The translations under genes and the position numbers were made by a program. The notes under the pieces were generated by a model. The model searched no databases. It saw only the letters and a program-made list of their open reading frames with translations, and was not told the DNA's origin. A DNA stretch of 64,000 bases from Natrinema gelatinilyticum (GTDB lineage Archaea; Halobacteriota; Halobacteria; Halobacteriales; Natrialbaceae): positions 682,001-746,000 of the forward strand of contig NZ_CP100756.1 of assembly GCF_024266705.1 (NCBI RefSeq), in the 5' to 3' direction. Positions 28,569 to 38,505 of this stretch are shown in pieces (position 1 is the stretch's first letter; each line of letters starts with the position of its first letter).

Positions 28569-29071
28569 GACCGTTGTTCGAAGCGGACGAGGATAAACGC
28601 GACGGCGGACGATGCAAGCGATGCAGTCACAGCGATAACGGGCCAAATCGGCTGTCGGCTGTGATCTCTCGGTCGGTGGCTTTGTGGCGGTGTCGGAGTC
28701 GGAGACGAACCACCTCGGAACGCAGTCTCTCGCGAGCGCGGGTGAGTCACAGACAGTCCCCGCAGTCCCCGAAGAACACCACCGACGATCGTCGCGTGAG
28801 GCGGCGTGGACGGCGTCCGGAGAACGTGACAGAGCGGAAGCGGACGGCAACAGCGTATTTCCGGTGAAAAAGACGATATTTCTACCGGGCTACTGACGCT
28901 TCGTCGGCTCGATACTGAAAATTCATACTTGCTCGTCACTGAACCCGGCATTTGACGGTCGTTATTCACGACCGCTTTAATTTCACAGCCTGAGACTATT
29001 ATTAGCGACGAGTGGCTTTTATACTATGAGTAACTACAGTCTAACACACGATTAAACGATCAGATCTAGCA
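28569..29071. other. Intergenic 500 bases upstream of the HalOD1 gene
   Basis: No gene is supported. It includes a hairpin GGTCGT/ACGACC near 28961-28980 followed by a T-rich run and the HalOD1 TATA box TTTTATAC at 29017-29024. A 9-codon ATG frame at 29025 (MSNYSLTHD) is too short to claim. Confidence 0.4.
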
Positions 29072-29425
29072 ATGCAGACGGAACTCTCATCCGCAGATGG
29101 CACGGCCGACCTCCAGTACGACCAGCCCAACGACCGCTACGTCTTCCACCACGACAGCGACAGCACTGCGACGATCACCACGACCATCGTCCACGCGCTC
29201 GCGTCCATCGCCGACACAGACGTCTCACAAGGGGAGTTCTCCCTGTACGACAGCGTCGATCCGGACGCATTGAACCGCATCTTCAGTTCCAAAGCGGACG
29301 GCACCGAGCGAACGGGTGGCCACATCGCGTTCACCGCACTGGAACACGAAGTGTACGTCTACGCGAACGGGGACGTCATCATTTATCCGCCGGCGGAGAC
29401 GCCGCGGCCGACACCGTCGAACTGA
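29072..29425 (+). CDS. HalOD1 output-domain protein
   Basis: 117 residues. The N-terminus and ATITTTIVHALASIADTDVSQGEFSLYDSVDPDALNRIF (shown in part, about 34-71) match the haloarchaeal output domain found alone or behind response-regulator receivers. The end HEVYVYANGDVIIYPP is also typical. No receiver domain is fused. TATA box about 48 bases upstream. Confidence 0.85.
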   Translation: MQTELSSADGTADLQYDQPNDRYVFHHDSDSTATITTTIVHALASIADTDVSQGEFSLYDSVDPDALNRIFSSKADGTERTGGHIAFTALEHEVYVYANGDVIIYPPAETPRPTPSN

Positions 29426-29578
29426 ATTCGGCCGCTCCGGGCCCGTCACCCTGATCGTTTTTCAGAATGCTCCTGGCGACACGCCGAGCGGAGCGGACCT
29501 GCCGGGAAACGCCGTTCGCCACGCGAACCGGTCGTCGATCGCACGGGTTTAGGATCGTACGTGTCGAACGAACCGAAC

Positions 29579-29893
29579 ATGACGGTAGTTGCACTACTGA
29601 GTGTCGCACCGGTGATCGAGACGAGTATGGCGGGCGAAGTCGCCAAGGCGGTCGACGCGCTTGAGGAATACGACGTGCGTTACGAGACGAACCCGATGGG
29701 AACGGTGATCGAAGCCGAGACGACGGACGAACTCTTCGCGGCCGCACAGGCCGCCCACGACGCCGTCGACGGCGACCGTGTGAGCACCGTCCTGAAGATC
29801 GACGACAAGCGGACACGAACCGGCCGGGCATCGGAGAAAGTGTCGGCCGTCGAAGCGGAGCTCGGTCGACCGGCTCGAAGTACCGAGGAGTGA
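29579..29893 (+). CDS. MTH1187-family thiamine-binding protein
   Basis: 104 residues. VALLSVAPVIETSMAGEVAKAVDAL and YETNPMGTVIEAE are the ferredoxin-like-fold segments of the MTH1187/YkoF-type family, which can bind thiamine or its precursor. ATG 29579 is chosen; a GTG six codons upstream is in frame. No thiamine biosynthesis gene is near. Confidence 0.85.
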   Translation: MTVVALLSVAPVIETSMAGEVAKAVDALEEYDVRYETNPMGTVIEAETTDELFAAAQAAHDAVDGDRVSTVLKIDDKRTRTGRASEKVSAVEAELGRPARSTEE

Positions 29894-30090
29894 CCGCGAC
29901 GGGTTCCTCTGCCTCGAGATCGCCGGGAAAGCTGCCGCTCGAACGATGGCGTGGTGGAGGACCTGATCGAGAACGTGACCGGTCTTACCGACGCGTTCCG
30001 AGGTGCGAGACGAGTGGTGGCGCTGACCCGTCGATGGCGGCCGATCGCGAACGGACAAACGGTTTTACCTCGGAGACTGAACCCAGTCGC

Positions 30091-31023
30091 ATGGACAGTC
30101 TCAATCGGATGGCGATCGAGCTGGTCGACGAAGCCCTCGATTACGCCGAGGAACTGAACATCGGGGGATACGACCTCGATAACGGAACGACGGTGCTGGA
30201 CTTCGGACTCGAGTTCGAGGGCGGTATCGAAGCCGGGCTGTTACTCACCGAGATTCAGACGGCGGGAATGGCGACGCCGAGCTACGAACTCGGCGAACTC
30301 GGTGACGCGACGGTTCCCGTCGTCGAGCTGTCGACGGACCAGCCGGCGCTCTCGCTTCTGTGTTCCCAGAAGGCAGGCTGGGAACTGACGACGGATGATT
30401 TCGAAGGGCTCGGAAGCGGTCCGGCCAGAGCGCTCGTGGCCGAAGAAGAAGAGTTCCGTCGCGTCGGATACACCGACGCGTTCGACCTGACCGCGTTGGC
30501 GATCGAGACGGACGAGGAGCCAACCGAAGCTGCGGCCCAGCAGGTTGCCGACCTCGCCGAAGTCGAATCGAGCAGCGTCTTTCTGCTAGCGTATCGGACC
30601 GCGAGCATCGTCGGCAGCGTCACGAACGCCGCTCGAGCGGCCGAGCTCGCAACGTTCCGGCTCGCCGAACTGGGATACGACCCAATCGACATCGTCTCGG
30701 CGACTGGGCGTGCACCGGTCGCGCCCGTCGCGAGTGACGAGCGAACCGCCATCGCGAGAACGACTGACGCGGTCGCCTACGGCGGTCGAGCGCACCTCAC
30801 CGTTCGGGAAGATGCCGACGTCTTCGATTCGGTGTCGTCGACGGCCGCCGAGGACCATGGTCGCCCGTTCGGTGACATCTTCGACGACCTCGAGTGGGAG
30901 TTCGAGGACGTGCCGTCGGATCTCTTCGCACCCGCGACGGTGACGATCGACGTGATTGGCGGCCCGACGTACGTCTTCGGCGAGACCGACGAGGACCTGC
31001 TCGTCGACTCTTTCGGACTGTAA
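30091..31023 (+). CDS. mch: Methenyltetrahydromethanopterin cyclohydrolase
   Basis: 310 residues. It starts MDSLNRMAIELVDEALDYAEEL, with LNIGGYDLDNGTTVLDFGLE, SLLCSQKAGWEL near 89 and GRAPVAPVASDE near 211, all Mch landmarks. It interconverts methenyl- and formyl-pterin C1 carriers; haloarchaea lack methanogenesis, so it serves C1 metabolism. A TTTTAC box about 27 bases upstream supports the start; the frame is open further upstream without coding character. Confidence 0.92.
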   Translation: MDSLNRMAIELVDEALDYAEELNIGGYDLDNGTTVLDFGLEFEGGIEAGLLLTEIQTAGMATPSYELGELGDATVPVVELSTDQPALSLLCSQKAGWELTTDDFEGLGSGPARALVAEEEEFRRVGYTDAFDLTALAIETDEEPTEAAAQQVADLAEVESSSVFLLAYRTASIVGSVTNAARAAELATFRLAELGYDPIDIVSATGRAPVAPVASDERTAIARTTDAVAYGGRAHLTVREDADVFDSVSSTAAEDHGRPFGDIFDDLEWEFEDVPSDLFAPATVTIDVIGGPTYVFGETDEDLLVDSFGL

Positions 31024-31057
31024 GACTGTAACGGAGGAGAAAAGAGAAGAGAGAGCG

Positions 31058-32395
31058 CTAGTCGTCGGAGAGACGACCGGGGTTCCACTCGCCGTCGAAC
31101 GCCTCGTGGGTGAATGGTTTTGCGTCGTCGCCCGCGTAGGTGGCGACGAGCTGGCCGTCACCTTCGAGGTAGTACTTGTAGGTCGTCAGCCCCTCGAGAC
31201 CGACGGGGCCGCGGGCGTGGATCTTGCCCGTGCTGATGCCGACCTCGGCGCCGAGGCCGAACCGATAGCCGTCCGCGAACCGCGTGGAGGCGTTGTGGAA
31301 GACGCTGGCCGAATCGAGGCTTCGCATGAAGCTGCTCGCGCGGTCGGCATCCTCGGTCACGATCGAGTCGGTGTGCTTCGAGCCGTGAGTGGTGACGTGA
31401 TCGATCGCGGTCTCGAGCGAGTCGACGACTCTGATCGAGACGATCAGATCGCCGTACTCGGTGTCCCAGTCGGCGTCGGTCGCCGTCTCCACGTCGACGG
31501 TTTCGCGGGTGGCCTCGTCGCCGCGCATTTCGACGCCGGCGGTCTCGTACCGGTCTGCGATCGCCGGCAGGAACTCGTCGGCGACCGCCTCGTGGACGAG
31601 CACCGTCTCGACGGCGTTACAGACGGCGGGGTACTGGACCTTGGCGTCGTAGGCAATCTCCTCGGCCATCGAGAGATCGGCCTCGTCGTCGACGTAGACG
31701 TGACAGATCCCCTCCGTGTGCCCGAGGACGGGAATGCTGGTATTGTCCTGAATGTAGGCGACGAACTCGGAGCTCCCCCGCGGCATGAGGAGATCGATCG
31801 ACTCGTCCATCTCGAGCAGCGCGTCGACGTCCTCGCGGGCTTCGATGTGCTGTGCCCAGCCGTCAGGGATCCCGGCGTCGGCCGCGGCGTCCGTGATGAT
31901 CTCGAACAGGATCCGATTGGAGTGGAGCGCCTCACTACCGCCTTTCAGGATCACTGCGTTCCCCGATTTGAGGCCGAGTGCAGCGATCTGAACCAGCGCG
32001 TCGGGTCGGGACTCGAAGACCGTGCCGACGACGCCGATTGGGACGGCGACCTTGTAGAGTTCGAGGTCGTCGTCGAGTTTCCGCGCTGAGAGCGTCTTCC
32101 CGAGCGGATCCGCCTGTTCCGCGACGCTGCGGACCATTTCGGCGATGCTCTCGATCTTCGACCCGGAGAGCTTCAGTCGGTCGACCAGCGCCTGCGTGTA
32201 CTCACCGTCCTCGAGCATCCGTTCCCCTTCGGCGACGTCCGTCTCGTTGGCGTCTAAGATCTCGTCGGATCGCGCTTCGATCGCGTCGGCGATCTCGTGC
32301 AAGGCGGCGCTCCGGTCCTCGTCCGAGCGTTTTGCGAGCTCGAGCGCCGCGGTCTGTGCCTCGTCGACCTTTCGTTCCGTGTCAGTCTCAGTCAT
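31058..32395 (-). CDS. proA: Glutamate-5-semialdehyde dehydrogenase
   Basis: 445 residues. It carries the aldehyde-dehydrogenase-fold landmarks [36 protein letters not shown] (given in part, near 117-150) and the catalytic Cys region [13 protein letters not shown] near 255. It reduces gamma-glutamyl phosphate to the semialdehyde in proline synthesis. It overlaps proB by 8 bases as the last gene of proC-proB-proA. Confidence 0.95.
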   Translation of the reverse strand: MTETDTERKVDEAQTAALELAKRSDEDRSAALHEIADAIEARSDEILDANETDVAEGERMLEDGEYTQALVDRLKLSGSKIESIAEMVRSVAEQADPLGKTLSARKLDDDLELYKVAVPIGVVGTVFESRPDALVQIAALGLKSGNAVILKGGSEALHSNRILFEIITDAAADAGIPDGWAQHIEAREDVDALLEMDESIDLLMPRGSSEFVAYIQDNTSIPVLGHTEGICHVYVDDEADLSMAEEIAYDAKVQYPAVCNAVETVLVHEAVADEFLPAIADRYETAGVEMRGDEATRETVDVETATDADWDTEYGDLIVSIRVVDSLETAIDHVTTHGSKHTDSIVTEDADRASSFMRSLDSASVFHNASTRFADGYRFGLGAEVGISTGKIHARGPVGLEGLTTYKYYLEGDGQLVATYAGDDAKPFTHEAFDGEWNPGRLSDD

Positions 32396-33221
32396 CGCTC
32401 ACACCGTTTATGGGGACGAATATGGTACCCACGGGTTTGGCAGTAGCGATCTTCTCGAGGACGTCGGCCTCGGTCGACTTCGTGATGACGGCCGGAATGC
32501 CGTGTTCGCTGACGTCGCGCGCGCCCTCGACTTTCGTCTGAATGCCGCCGAACTCGTCGGACGTGCTCTCCGCGACCATCGCCTGGACCGTATCGTAGTT
32601 GGTCCCGACCGCCTCGATGCGCTCTGCATCGCGGTCTTCTTTCGGGTTCCCAGTGTAGACGCCGCCGACGTCGGTCAGCGTGACCAGCAAGTCGGCGTCG
32701 ACGCCCATGGTCGCTGCGGCCGAGAGCATGTCGTTGTCACCGATCCGGATCTCCTCGGTCGCGACCGCGTCGTTCTCGTTGATTATCGGGACGACTCCCC
32801 AGTCCAGCAGCGTCTCGACGGTGTTCCGGAAATTCGTAAACCGCTCGGGGTTCTCGAGATCGTGCTGGGTCAACAGTAGCTGGGCCACCTTCCGGTCGTA
32901 CCGGCTGAAGCTCTCGGTGTAGCGGTGCATGAGGTGGCTCTGACCGACGGTCGACAGAGCCTGGGACTCCTCGACGGTCCCTGTCGACGTCTCGATCCGA
33001 CCCGTCCCGGCCCCGATCGCCCCCGACGAGACGAGGATGACCTCCTTGTTCCGCGTCAGGAGGGCTTCGATATCGTCGACGAGCTTGTCGAGTTTCTCGT
33101 TGTCGAGATTCGACTCCGCGTCCGTCAGGGAGTTCGTCCCCGCCTTGACGACGACCCGCTCCGCGTCGGCCGCCAGCCGCCGTGCCTCCGCGACGGCAGC
33201 CCCTTCGAGTCCCTCACTCAT
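32388..33221 (-). CDS. proB: Glutamate 5-kinase
   Basis: 277 residues, amino-acid kinase fold: [11 protein letters not shown] near 24, [14 protein letters not shown] near 64, and [22 protein letters not shown] near 147. No C-terminal PUA domain, in contrast to E. coli ProB. It overlaps proC and proA by 8 bases each, a tight translational arrangement. Confidence 0.95.
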   Translation of the reverse strand: MSEGLEGAAVAEARRLAADAERVVVKAGTNSLTDAESNLDNEKLDKLVDDIEALLTRNKEVILVSSGAIGAGTGRIETSTGTVEESQALSTVGQSHLMHRYTESFSRYDRKVAQLLLTQHDLENPERFTNFRNTVETLLDWGVVPIINENDAVATEEIRIGDNDMLSAAATMGVDADLLVTLTDVGGVYTGNPKEDRDAERIEAVGTNYDTVQAMVAESTSDEFGGIQTKVEGARDVSEHGIPAVITKSTEADVLEKIATAKPVGTIFVPINGVSDD

Positions 33222-33990
33222 CGTCGAACCCGCTCGCGAGTTCAGCCGAGCGTTCTTCGGCCGCGTTCACCGCCTCGGCAACGATTTCCTGGACGTCGCT
33301 GTCCCAGAGGGCTTCCATCCCCTCGATAGTCGTCCCGTTCGGCGAACAGACGGCATCGATCAGGTCGTCGACGTCCTCGTCCGATCGGATGACGGTTTCG
33401 GCCGCCCCCTTGAACGTCTGGGCGGCCAGCGTCTCGGCGTCGTCGGCCTCGAGCCCGCCGTCGATACCGGCTTCTGTCATTGCCTGAATGAGATAGAAGA
33501 CGAACGCCGGTCCGCTTCCGTTGACGGCCGTCGCGATGTCCATCTGGGCTTCGTCGATCTCGGCGTACTCGCCGAGGTCCTCGAGCAGCACCCGTACCTC
33601 GTCGGTGACGGTTTCTCCGGTCACGGCCGCAGCCATGTTACCGGTTTCGGCCGCGAGATTCGGCATGATTCGGACCACGTTCGCGTCGGTTCGCGCTTCG
33701 ACGTAGTCGGTCGAGACGCCGGCAGCGATAGAGAGAATCGTCTGCTCCGGTGAGAGCTCGAGATCCTCGAGAACCGCGCTGACGATGTCCGGCTTCACGG
33801 CGACGACGACCACGTCAGCGTCGGCCGTCTCCGAGACGTCCGTCGTGGTTCGCTCGCAATAGTCGACGACCGACTCGAGTGCATCGGGATCGAGGTCACA
33901 CGCGGTCACTGTGTGATTTCCGCCCCGCCAGAGGCCCTTTATCAGGGCGCTCCCCATGTTTCCACAACCGATAACGCTCGTCTGTACCAT
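33214..33990 (-). CDS. proC: Pyrroline-5-carboxylate reductase
   Basis: 258 residues. The Rossmann motif is [16 protein letters not shown] at residues 6-21; [12 protein letters not shown] and the signature [22 protein letters not shown] follow. It makes proline from pyrroline carboxylate with NAD(P)H. First gene of proC-proB-proA, so the whole pathway from glutamate is in one operon; proline also serves as a compatible solute. Confidence 0.95.
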   Translation of the reverse strand: MVQTSVIGCGNMGSALIKGLWRGGNHTVTACDLDPDALESVVDYCERTTTDVSETADADVVVVAVKPDIVSAVLEDLELSPEQTILSIAAGVSTDYVEARTDANVVRIMPNLAAETGNMAAAVTGETVTDEVRVLLEDLGEYAEIDEAQMDIATAVNGSGPAFVFYLIQAMTEAGIDGGLEADDAETLAAQTFKGAAETVIRSDEDVDDLIDAVCSPNGTTIEGMEALWDSDVQEIVAEAVNAAEERSAELASGFDDE

Positions 33991-34202
33991 CTTGTTCTAG
34001 CTGATGAGCCGAACCGGACATACCAACTTTGGTTTCGATCGGCCGCGTCGGTCCACCGTGATCGGCTCGAAGGGAGTACACGCCGCTTCGAAACGAACCG
34101 GTGGCGGTCGCGACGACCCGAGCGAATTACCAACGGTGCTGACCGCGGTTAACCGAGGGTATCACGAAGTTTTACGGTCCGTGACTGTTACTGAGACCCG
34201 TA

Positions 34203-35360
34203 ATGGAATTGGGCCCATCGACCGATGCGGAACTCCAGACCCGGGTTCGCCAGCAGGAGGTCGTCGCCGAACTCGGCCAGCAGGCGCTGGCGACGGCGGA
34301 TCTCGACCGGTTGATGCACGACGCATCGGTGGCCGTCGCGGAGACGCTGGACGTTGAGTACTGCAAGGTGCTCGAGTTACTGCCGGGCGAGGACGAGGTC
34401 CTGTTGCGCCAGGGCGTGGGCTGGCGGGCGGGGCTCGTCTGAACCGAGCGTGTGCCCACCGATCGGGACTCGCAGGCGGGGTACACGCTCCTGACAGAGG
34501 AACCGGTCATCGTCGACGAGCTGGCGACCGAATCCCGCTTTTCCGGTCCGGATCTGCTCGTCGATCACGACGTCAGGAGCGGGGTCAGCGTCGTCATCGG
34601 TTCCGTCGAGGAGCCGTGCGGTGTCCTGGGGGCGCACGCGACCGACCGCCGCGAGTTCACCGACCACGACGCGAACTTCGTTCAGAGCGTGGCAAACGTC
34701 CTCGCGGCGGCGATCGACCGCGCAGCGAAAGAGCGGCAGTTGCGCGAGAACGAAGCACGACTCGAGCAGTACAGAAGCTACACCGACGAGATCTTGAACG
34801 CCGTCGACGACGTGTTCTACGTCATCGACGAGGCGGAGACGTTCAGGCGGTGGAACGAGACGCTGACCGACGTCACTGGCTACTCGGACACGGAGATCGA
34901 ATCGATGAAGCTGCGCGAATTCGTCGTCGAAGCGGATCGGGAGACGCTCGCGAACGGTATCGACAAGATATTCGAAACCGGAAGCGGGCGCGTCGAAGTC
35001 ACCATTCTGACCAGAGACGGCGAGCGGATACCCTACGAGCTCTCCGCGGCCAGACTCGAGAACCCGGATGGGGATCCCGTGCTGGCCGGACTCGGTCGAG
35101 ACATCCGCAAACGCGAGGAACACGAGCGGGAGCTGAGGAAGTACGAAACGATCGTCGAGACGATCGGCGACGGAATCTACGTCAAAGACGAAGCGGGCCG
35201 GTTTACGATGGTCAACGACGCGTACGCGGACCTGACGGGCTACGATCGCGAAGAGCTGATCGGCGAACGCCACGGTGGGGACATCTGGGTCGATTCCGCC
35301 CTCGGCGATGGTGCGACGTTTTCGTTTACGCTGCCCGCGTCGCGCGAGCGCGGTCAGTGA
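34203..35360 (+). pseudogene. Broken GAF-PAS-PAS sensor histidine kinase
   Basis: One frame holds a GAF domain split by a TGA at 34440-34442 (after WRAGLV; the frame continues TERVPTDRDSQAGYTLL), then a PAS domain (about 34770-35110) and a second PAS start (TIVETIGDGIYVKDEAGRFTMVN). That second PAS runs straight from YDREELIGER into HGGDIWVDSALGDGATFSFTLP, which is the end of a histidine-kinase ATPase domain. The HisKA box and most of the ATPase are therefore missing. Both a nonsense change and an internal deletion are seen; signalling function is lost. Confidence 0.85.
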
Positions 35361-35603
35361 ATATTCGGCACCGGTCCGACGCAATCGGCTCTGCGCAGGT
35401 CACTAACCGTCCGTAAGGATCGCTGTAATCGGCTCTGGGCGGCTCTCGATCGGTCGTGGAACCACCGGCTGCGTTCGGTTACCCTCGAGCGGTCGATGGA
35501 TTCGAGAAATCGAGAGACTCGAGCGATCGATCCAGTCACGGCCAGTGTCCGCGGACCGTCTACTGTGAGAGCGAAAATAATCGGTCGACCGAACGGCAGC
35601 CAT

Positions 35604-35688
35604 TCATACGGACTACTGTAAGTCACTGCCGGTGCAACCGCGACCGTCCTGCGGTTGCACCGGTACATCGGTACAGCAGACCGTATCA
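35604..35688. repeat. 85-bp nested palindrome, copy 1
   Basis: Read in the direction of the adjacent minus-strand gene it begins TGATACGG, where TGA is that gene's stop codon, and ends CCGTATGA. Outer 15-bp arms (ATACGG...) are inverted with two mismatches, inner 13-bp arms (CCGGTGCAACCGC) are perfect, and a 9-bp core AGGACGGTC sits between them. It shares almost all bases with copies at 48021 and 56934. It lies between the convergent kinase pseudogene and the AhpD-like gene. Confidence 0.9.
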
Positions 35689-36090
35689 GTCGTCGCCGTG
35701 GGCCGCCGCCTGCTGTTCGCGGACGTGTTCGACGATGTCTGCCGTTTCGGACACGAACTCCTCGTGATCCACCTCTGCGCCGTGGAGGACGGTCGAGAAG
35801 TGCCGGACGTTGCCGGCGATGGCGATCGCCTCGTCCAGTTCGGCGTCCGTCACGTCCTCGAGTTTCGCCTCCTCCCGGTGGAAGTGCGTGCAGTACGGAC
35901 ACTGGATGGCCGCCGCCGCACTGAGTGCGACGAGCGCCTTCTCTCGTTGTGCGAGGTCCGTCTCCTCGAGTTCGAGATCCCGAACGATCTCCCAGCAGTG
36001 ATCTGCGCTCGGCTCCGGGAGCGCAGCGATCCAACTCGGGACTCTACCGAGGTACGATTCTATCTCCGTCTCCGTCTCTGTCGATACCAT
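35686..36090 (-). CDS. Carboxymuconolactone decarboxylase/AhpD-like protein
   Basis: 134 residues with the AhpD-type pair CPYCTHFHREEAKLE near residues 67-81, a redox or metal centre of the CMD family, within an all-helical domain. It may act as a peroxidase partner or a decarboxylase; the substrate is not shown. Its TGA stop is formed by the first bases of the 85-bp repeat copy 1. No operon partner is seen. Confidence 0.82.
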   Translation of the reverse strand: MVSTETETEIESYLGRVPSWIAALPEPSADHCWEIVRDLELEETDLAQREKALVALSAAAAIQCPYCTHFHREEAKLEDVTDAELDEAIAIAGNVRHFSTVLHGAEVDHEEFVSETADIVEHVREQQAAAHGDD

Positions 36091-36284
36091 TGCTCTCCCC
36101 TCTGGATTCCGTGTTCGTCATCCGGCCCGGGGGCGGTGGAGACGACAGTGGGAACCCGTTTGTGGGTACGGTACCGTGAGAAATGAACGTGACACACTAA
36201 TATTTGATACCGCGCACACTGTATTTGACAGCATTCATCCCGATCACAGAGCCGTCTCCGAACGAGCCGATCCGGTCGAGCGGA

Positions 36285-37886
36285 TCAGTCGACAGGGTGA
36301 ACGTCGGTCACAGTGCCGACGCCTTTGCTCCGACCCTCACGGAAGACGAACTTCTGGCCCTCCTCGACGAGATATGGGCGGAATTTGAACCTGACCGTGG
36401 TCTTGCCCGTATCACCGGGGAGGAGTCGCCCGTCTTCGGGAGAGAAGGCAGCGGCCTCCCCGATAGTCTCGAGGTGGACGACGGGTTCGTAGCCGTCGCC
36501 GATTCGGGTGGGATGGTTGAGGACCATGACTTCGGCCTCGAACTCCCGGACTGGATCGGGATCGGCGTCGCGAGGAAGCAAGACCATGCCGCGCTCGATC
36601 GTGCTTTCCTTGATTCCCTTCAGCGCGATGCCGACAATCCGGCCCGCCTGGGCCTTGTCGACCCGGTGGTAGTGCATCTCGATCGAACGGACCTCGACCG
36701 CCTGGAAGCGGCCGTCGCTCATGGGACCGATCAGGAGTTCGTCGCCGGCTTCGACCTCGCCCGCCATGACCGTCCCCGAGGCGACCGCGCCGACGCCCGT
36801 GACCGAATAGCTGCGGTCGACGTACATCCGAAACTCGCCGGTGTCGCTGGACGTCTTCGGGAGCCGGTCGAACAGTTCGTCCAGCGTTTCGATACCGTCC
36901 ATCGTGATGGCGCTGGTTTCGACGATCGGGACGACTCGTTCGCTTATTTCCTCGACGGCGGCATCAGTGCCGTGACGGGAAACCCGGAGCGGCGATTTGT
37001 CGACCTCCCGGAGGAGTCGTTCGACTTCGCGTTCGACCTCGTCGATGCGCTCTTGGTCGACGGTATCGGCCTTCGTGATGGCGACGATGGTCGGGAGGTC
37101 GGTTGCGAGCAAGACCCCGAGGTGTTCTCGAGTCGTCCGCGTCGGGCCGTCGTCGGCGGCGACGACCAACAGGCCGTAGTCGAGTTTCTGGCCGACGAGA
37201 CCGCGGATCGTCGTTCGAAGCCACGGCTCGTGGCCGACGGTATCGACGAACGAGACGAGTCGATCGGCCTCCTGGACGACGTCCGCACGGTCTGTCTTAC
37301 GGTTTGGATTCCTGACTCGGACGGGTCCGTCGTCGTCGAAGCCGTAGACCGCGTAGGACAGGTCGGCGGAGAGGCCGCGCTCGACTTCGTGGGGTTGAAC
37401 GTCGAGGAACGCGCGAGTCGCGCCGTTCCCGTCGTCGGGCTTGCCGGTCACCAGCGAGCCGACGAGCGTGCTCTTGCCGTGGTCGACGTGGCCCGCCGTT
37501 CCCACGACGACGTGTTCGTCGTCCGTCTCGAGGACGCCACCTTCGCGGATCTGGGCGACGCCAACGAGCCCCTCGTTTATCCCCCAGGTCTGGACGTCTT
37601 CGATGTGCGCATCGGCCTCCTCTGCGAGGAGGGAGAGGACGTCCATCGTCTCCGAGAATGTATCAGGGTCGATGCCAGCGAGACCGCCATCGTCCGTGAC
37701 GCCGACCACGTACGTCGCATCGCCGTCGCCGGAAAGAAGTCGATGTCGGAGTTGCGCAGCGAGACTCTCCCGTCGTCCACCCTCGAGGTGGACGTCTCGT
37801 GACAGTCGTTCCTTAAACTCGACGTTGCCACCGTCCTGTTCGCCACGGTCCAGGGCCCGCTCGAGGAGAGCCCGGTCACGGCTCAT
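36285..37886 (-). CDS. GTPBP1-like GTP-binding protein (EF-Tu superfamily)
   Basis: 533 residues. A 120-residue N-terminal region precedes the G domain: G1 GTAGHVDHGKST at 129-140, DTVGHEPWLRTT (G3), TKAD (G4), followed by two beta-barrel domains (YSVTGVGAVASGTVMAGEVEAGDEL; KGVGTVTDVHPVD at the end). The order matches the GTPBP1/2 family, related to elongation factors, rather than EF-1 alpha itself. ATG 37886 is chosen over the in-frame start nine codons upstream. Confidence 0.85.
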   Translation of the reverse strand: MSRDRALLERALDRGEQDGGNVEFKERLSRDVHLEGGRRESLAAQLRHRLLSGDGDATYVVGVTDDGGLAGIDPDTFSETMDVLSLLAEEADAHIEDVQTWGINEGLVGVAQIREGGVLETDDEHVVVGTAGHVDHGKSTLVGSLVTGKPDDGNGATRAFLDVQPHEVERGLSADLSYAVYGFDDDGPVRVRNPNRKTDRADVVQEADRLVSFVDTVGHEPWLRTTIRGLVGQKLDYGLLVVAADDGPTRTTREHLGVLLATDLPTIVAITKADTVDQERIDEVEREVERLLREVDKSPLRVSRHGTDAAVEEISERVVPIVETSAITMDGIETLDELFDRLPKTSSDTGEFRMYVDRSYSVTGVGAVASGTVMAGEVEAGDELLIGPMSDGRFQAVEVRSIEMHYHRVDKAQAGRIVGIALKGIKESTIERGMVLLPRDADPDPVREFEAEVMVLNHPTRIGDGYEPVVHLETIGEAAAFSPEDGRLLPGDTGKTTVRFKFRPYLVEEGQKFVFREGRSKGVGTVTDVHPVD

Positions 37887-38147
37887 ATCCCCTGTTAGTC
37901 GAGCACGTAGCAAAAGCCTTCCCGTACATTGACACTGTATGTCATGGTGTGACTGTAGAGTCGGACGAAACAGTCTCAGCAGCCGATCGAATCCCGCGCT
38001 GACGGTGAGACGCTGCGCGCCCTATTGCCGCCCACTATGTTGCAATCGAGAGGAGACGCCGAACCGCGTCGTCGGTACGATGCAATCCGGGTGGGGACCG
38101 AGCGTGCCGGGCTCGCTTTCAAGCCCCTCGAGGCCGTACTGCTGGGC

Positions 38148-38324
38148 ATGAGCGTCAGCGGTCTCTGTCAGATCTGCGAGTCGCGCCCCGCTCAGCACCA
38201 GTGTCCCAACTGCGGGGCGTTCGTCTGCGAACTCCACTACGACGACGAGTTAGGGTTGTGTGCCGACTGCGCCGCCCAAGCCAGGCCGGGACGACCCGAG
38301 GACGTGGACATCAATCGATTTTAA
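38148..38324 (+). CDS. Small HIT/B-box-type zinc-finger protein (58 aa)
   Basis: Residues 7-40 hold CQICESRPAQHQCPNCGAFVCELHYDDELGLCADC, that is four Cys/His pairs spaced for two crossed zinc sites, as in HIT or B-box fingers. ATG 38148 is chosen because the upstream frame has no coding pattern. Common as a lone small protein in haloarchaea; role unknown. Confidence 0.75.
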   Translation: MSVSGLCQICESRPAQHQCPNCGAFVCELHYDDELGLCADCAAQARPGRPEDVDINRF

Positions 38325-38505
38325 ACCCCGGTAACCGGCCCCGACCTGTGTTATCCGTTGACGACCTGCTCGACGAAACGCTCGGCATCTGCTGGACGAG
38401 ATGGTTTGATCCGCTCGTTCGGCCCAGCCGATTGCGAATCGATGATGAATTTTGAAAATAGCTTCCTCGAACCGTGTTTTCGAGAGTGGACTAGCCGAAC
38501 AGCAC

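Noticed and set aside
29025..29054. 9-codon peptide MSNYSLTHD between the TATA box and the HalOD1 gene
   Set aside because: Too short to separate from chance; could be a leader but nothing supports it.
30956..32089. 377-codon plus-strand open frame opposite proA
   Set aside because: Shadow; proA catalytic region is on the minus strand.
34377..35384. 335-codon minus-strand frame opposite the kinase pseudogene
   Set aside because: Uninterrupted only because it mirrors a GC-rich gene; no motif found.
36204..37802. 532-codon plus-strand open frame opposite the GTPase
   Set aside because: Shadow frame; GTPase motifs are on the minus strand.
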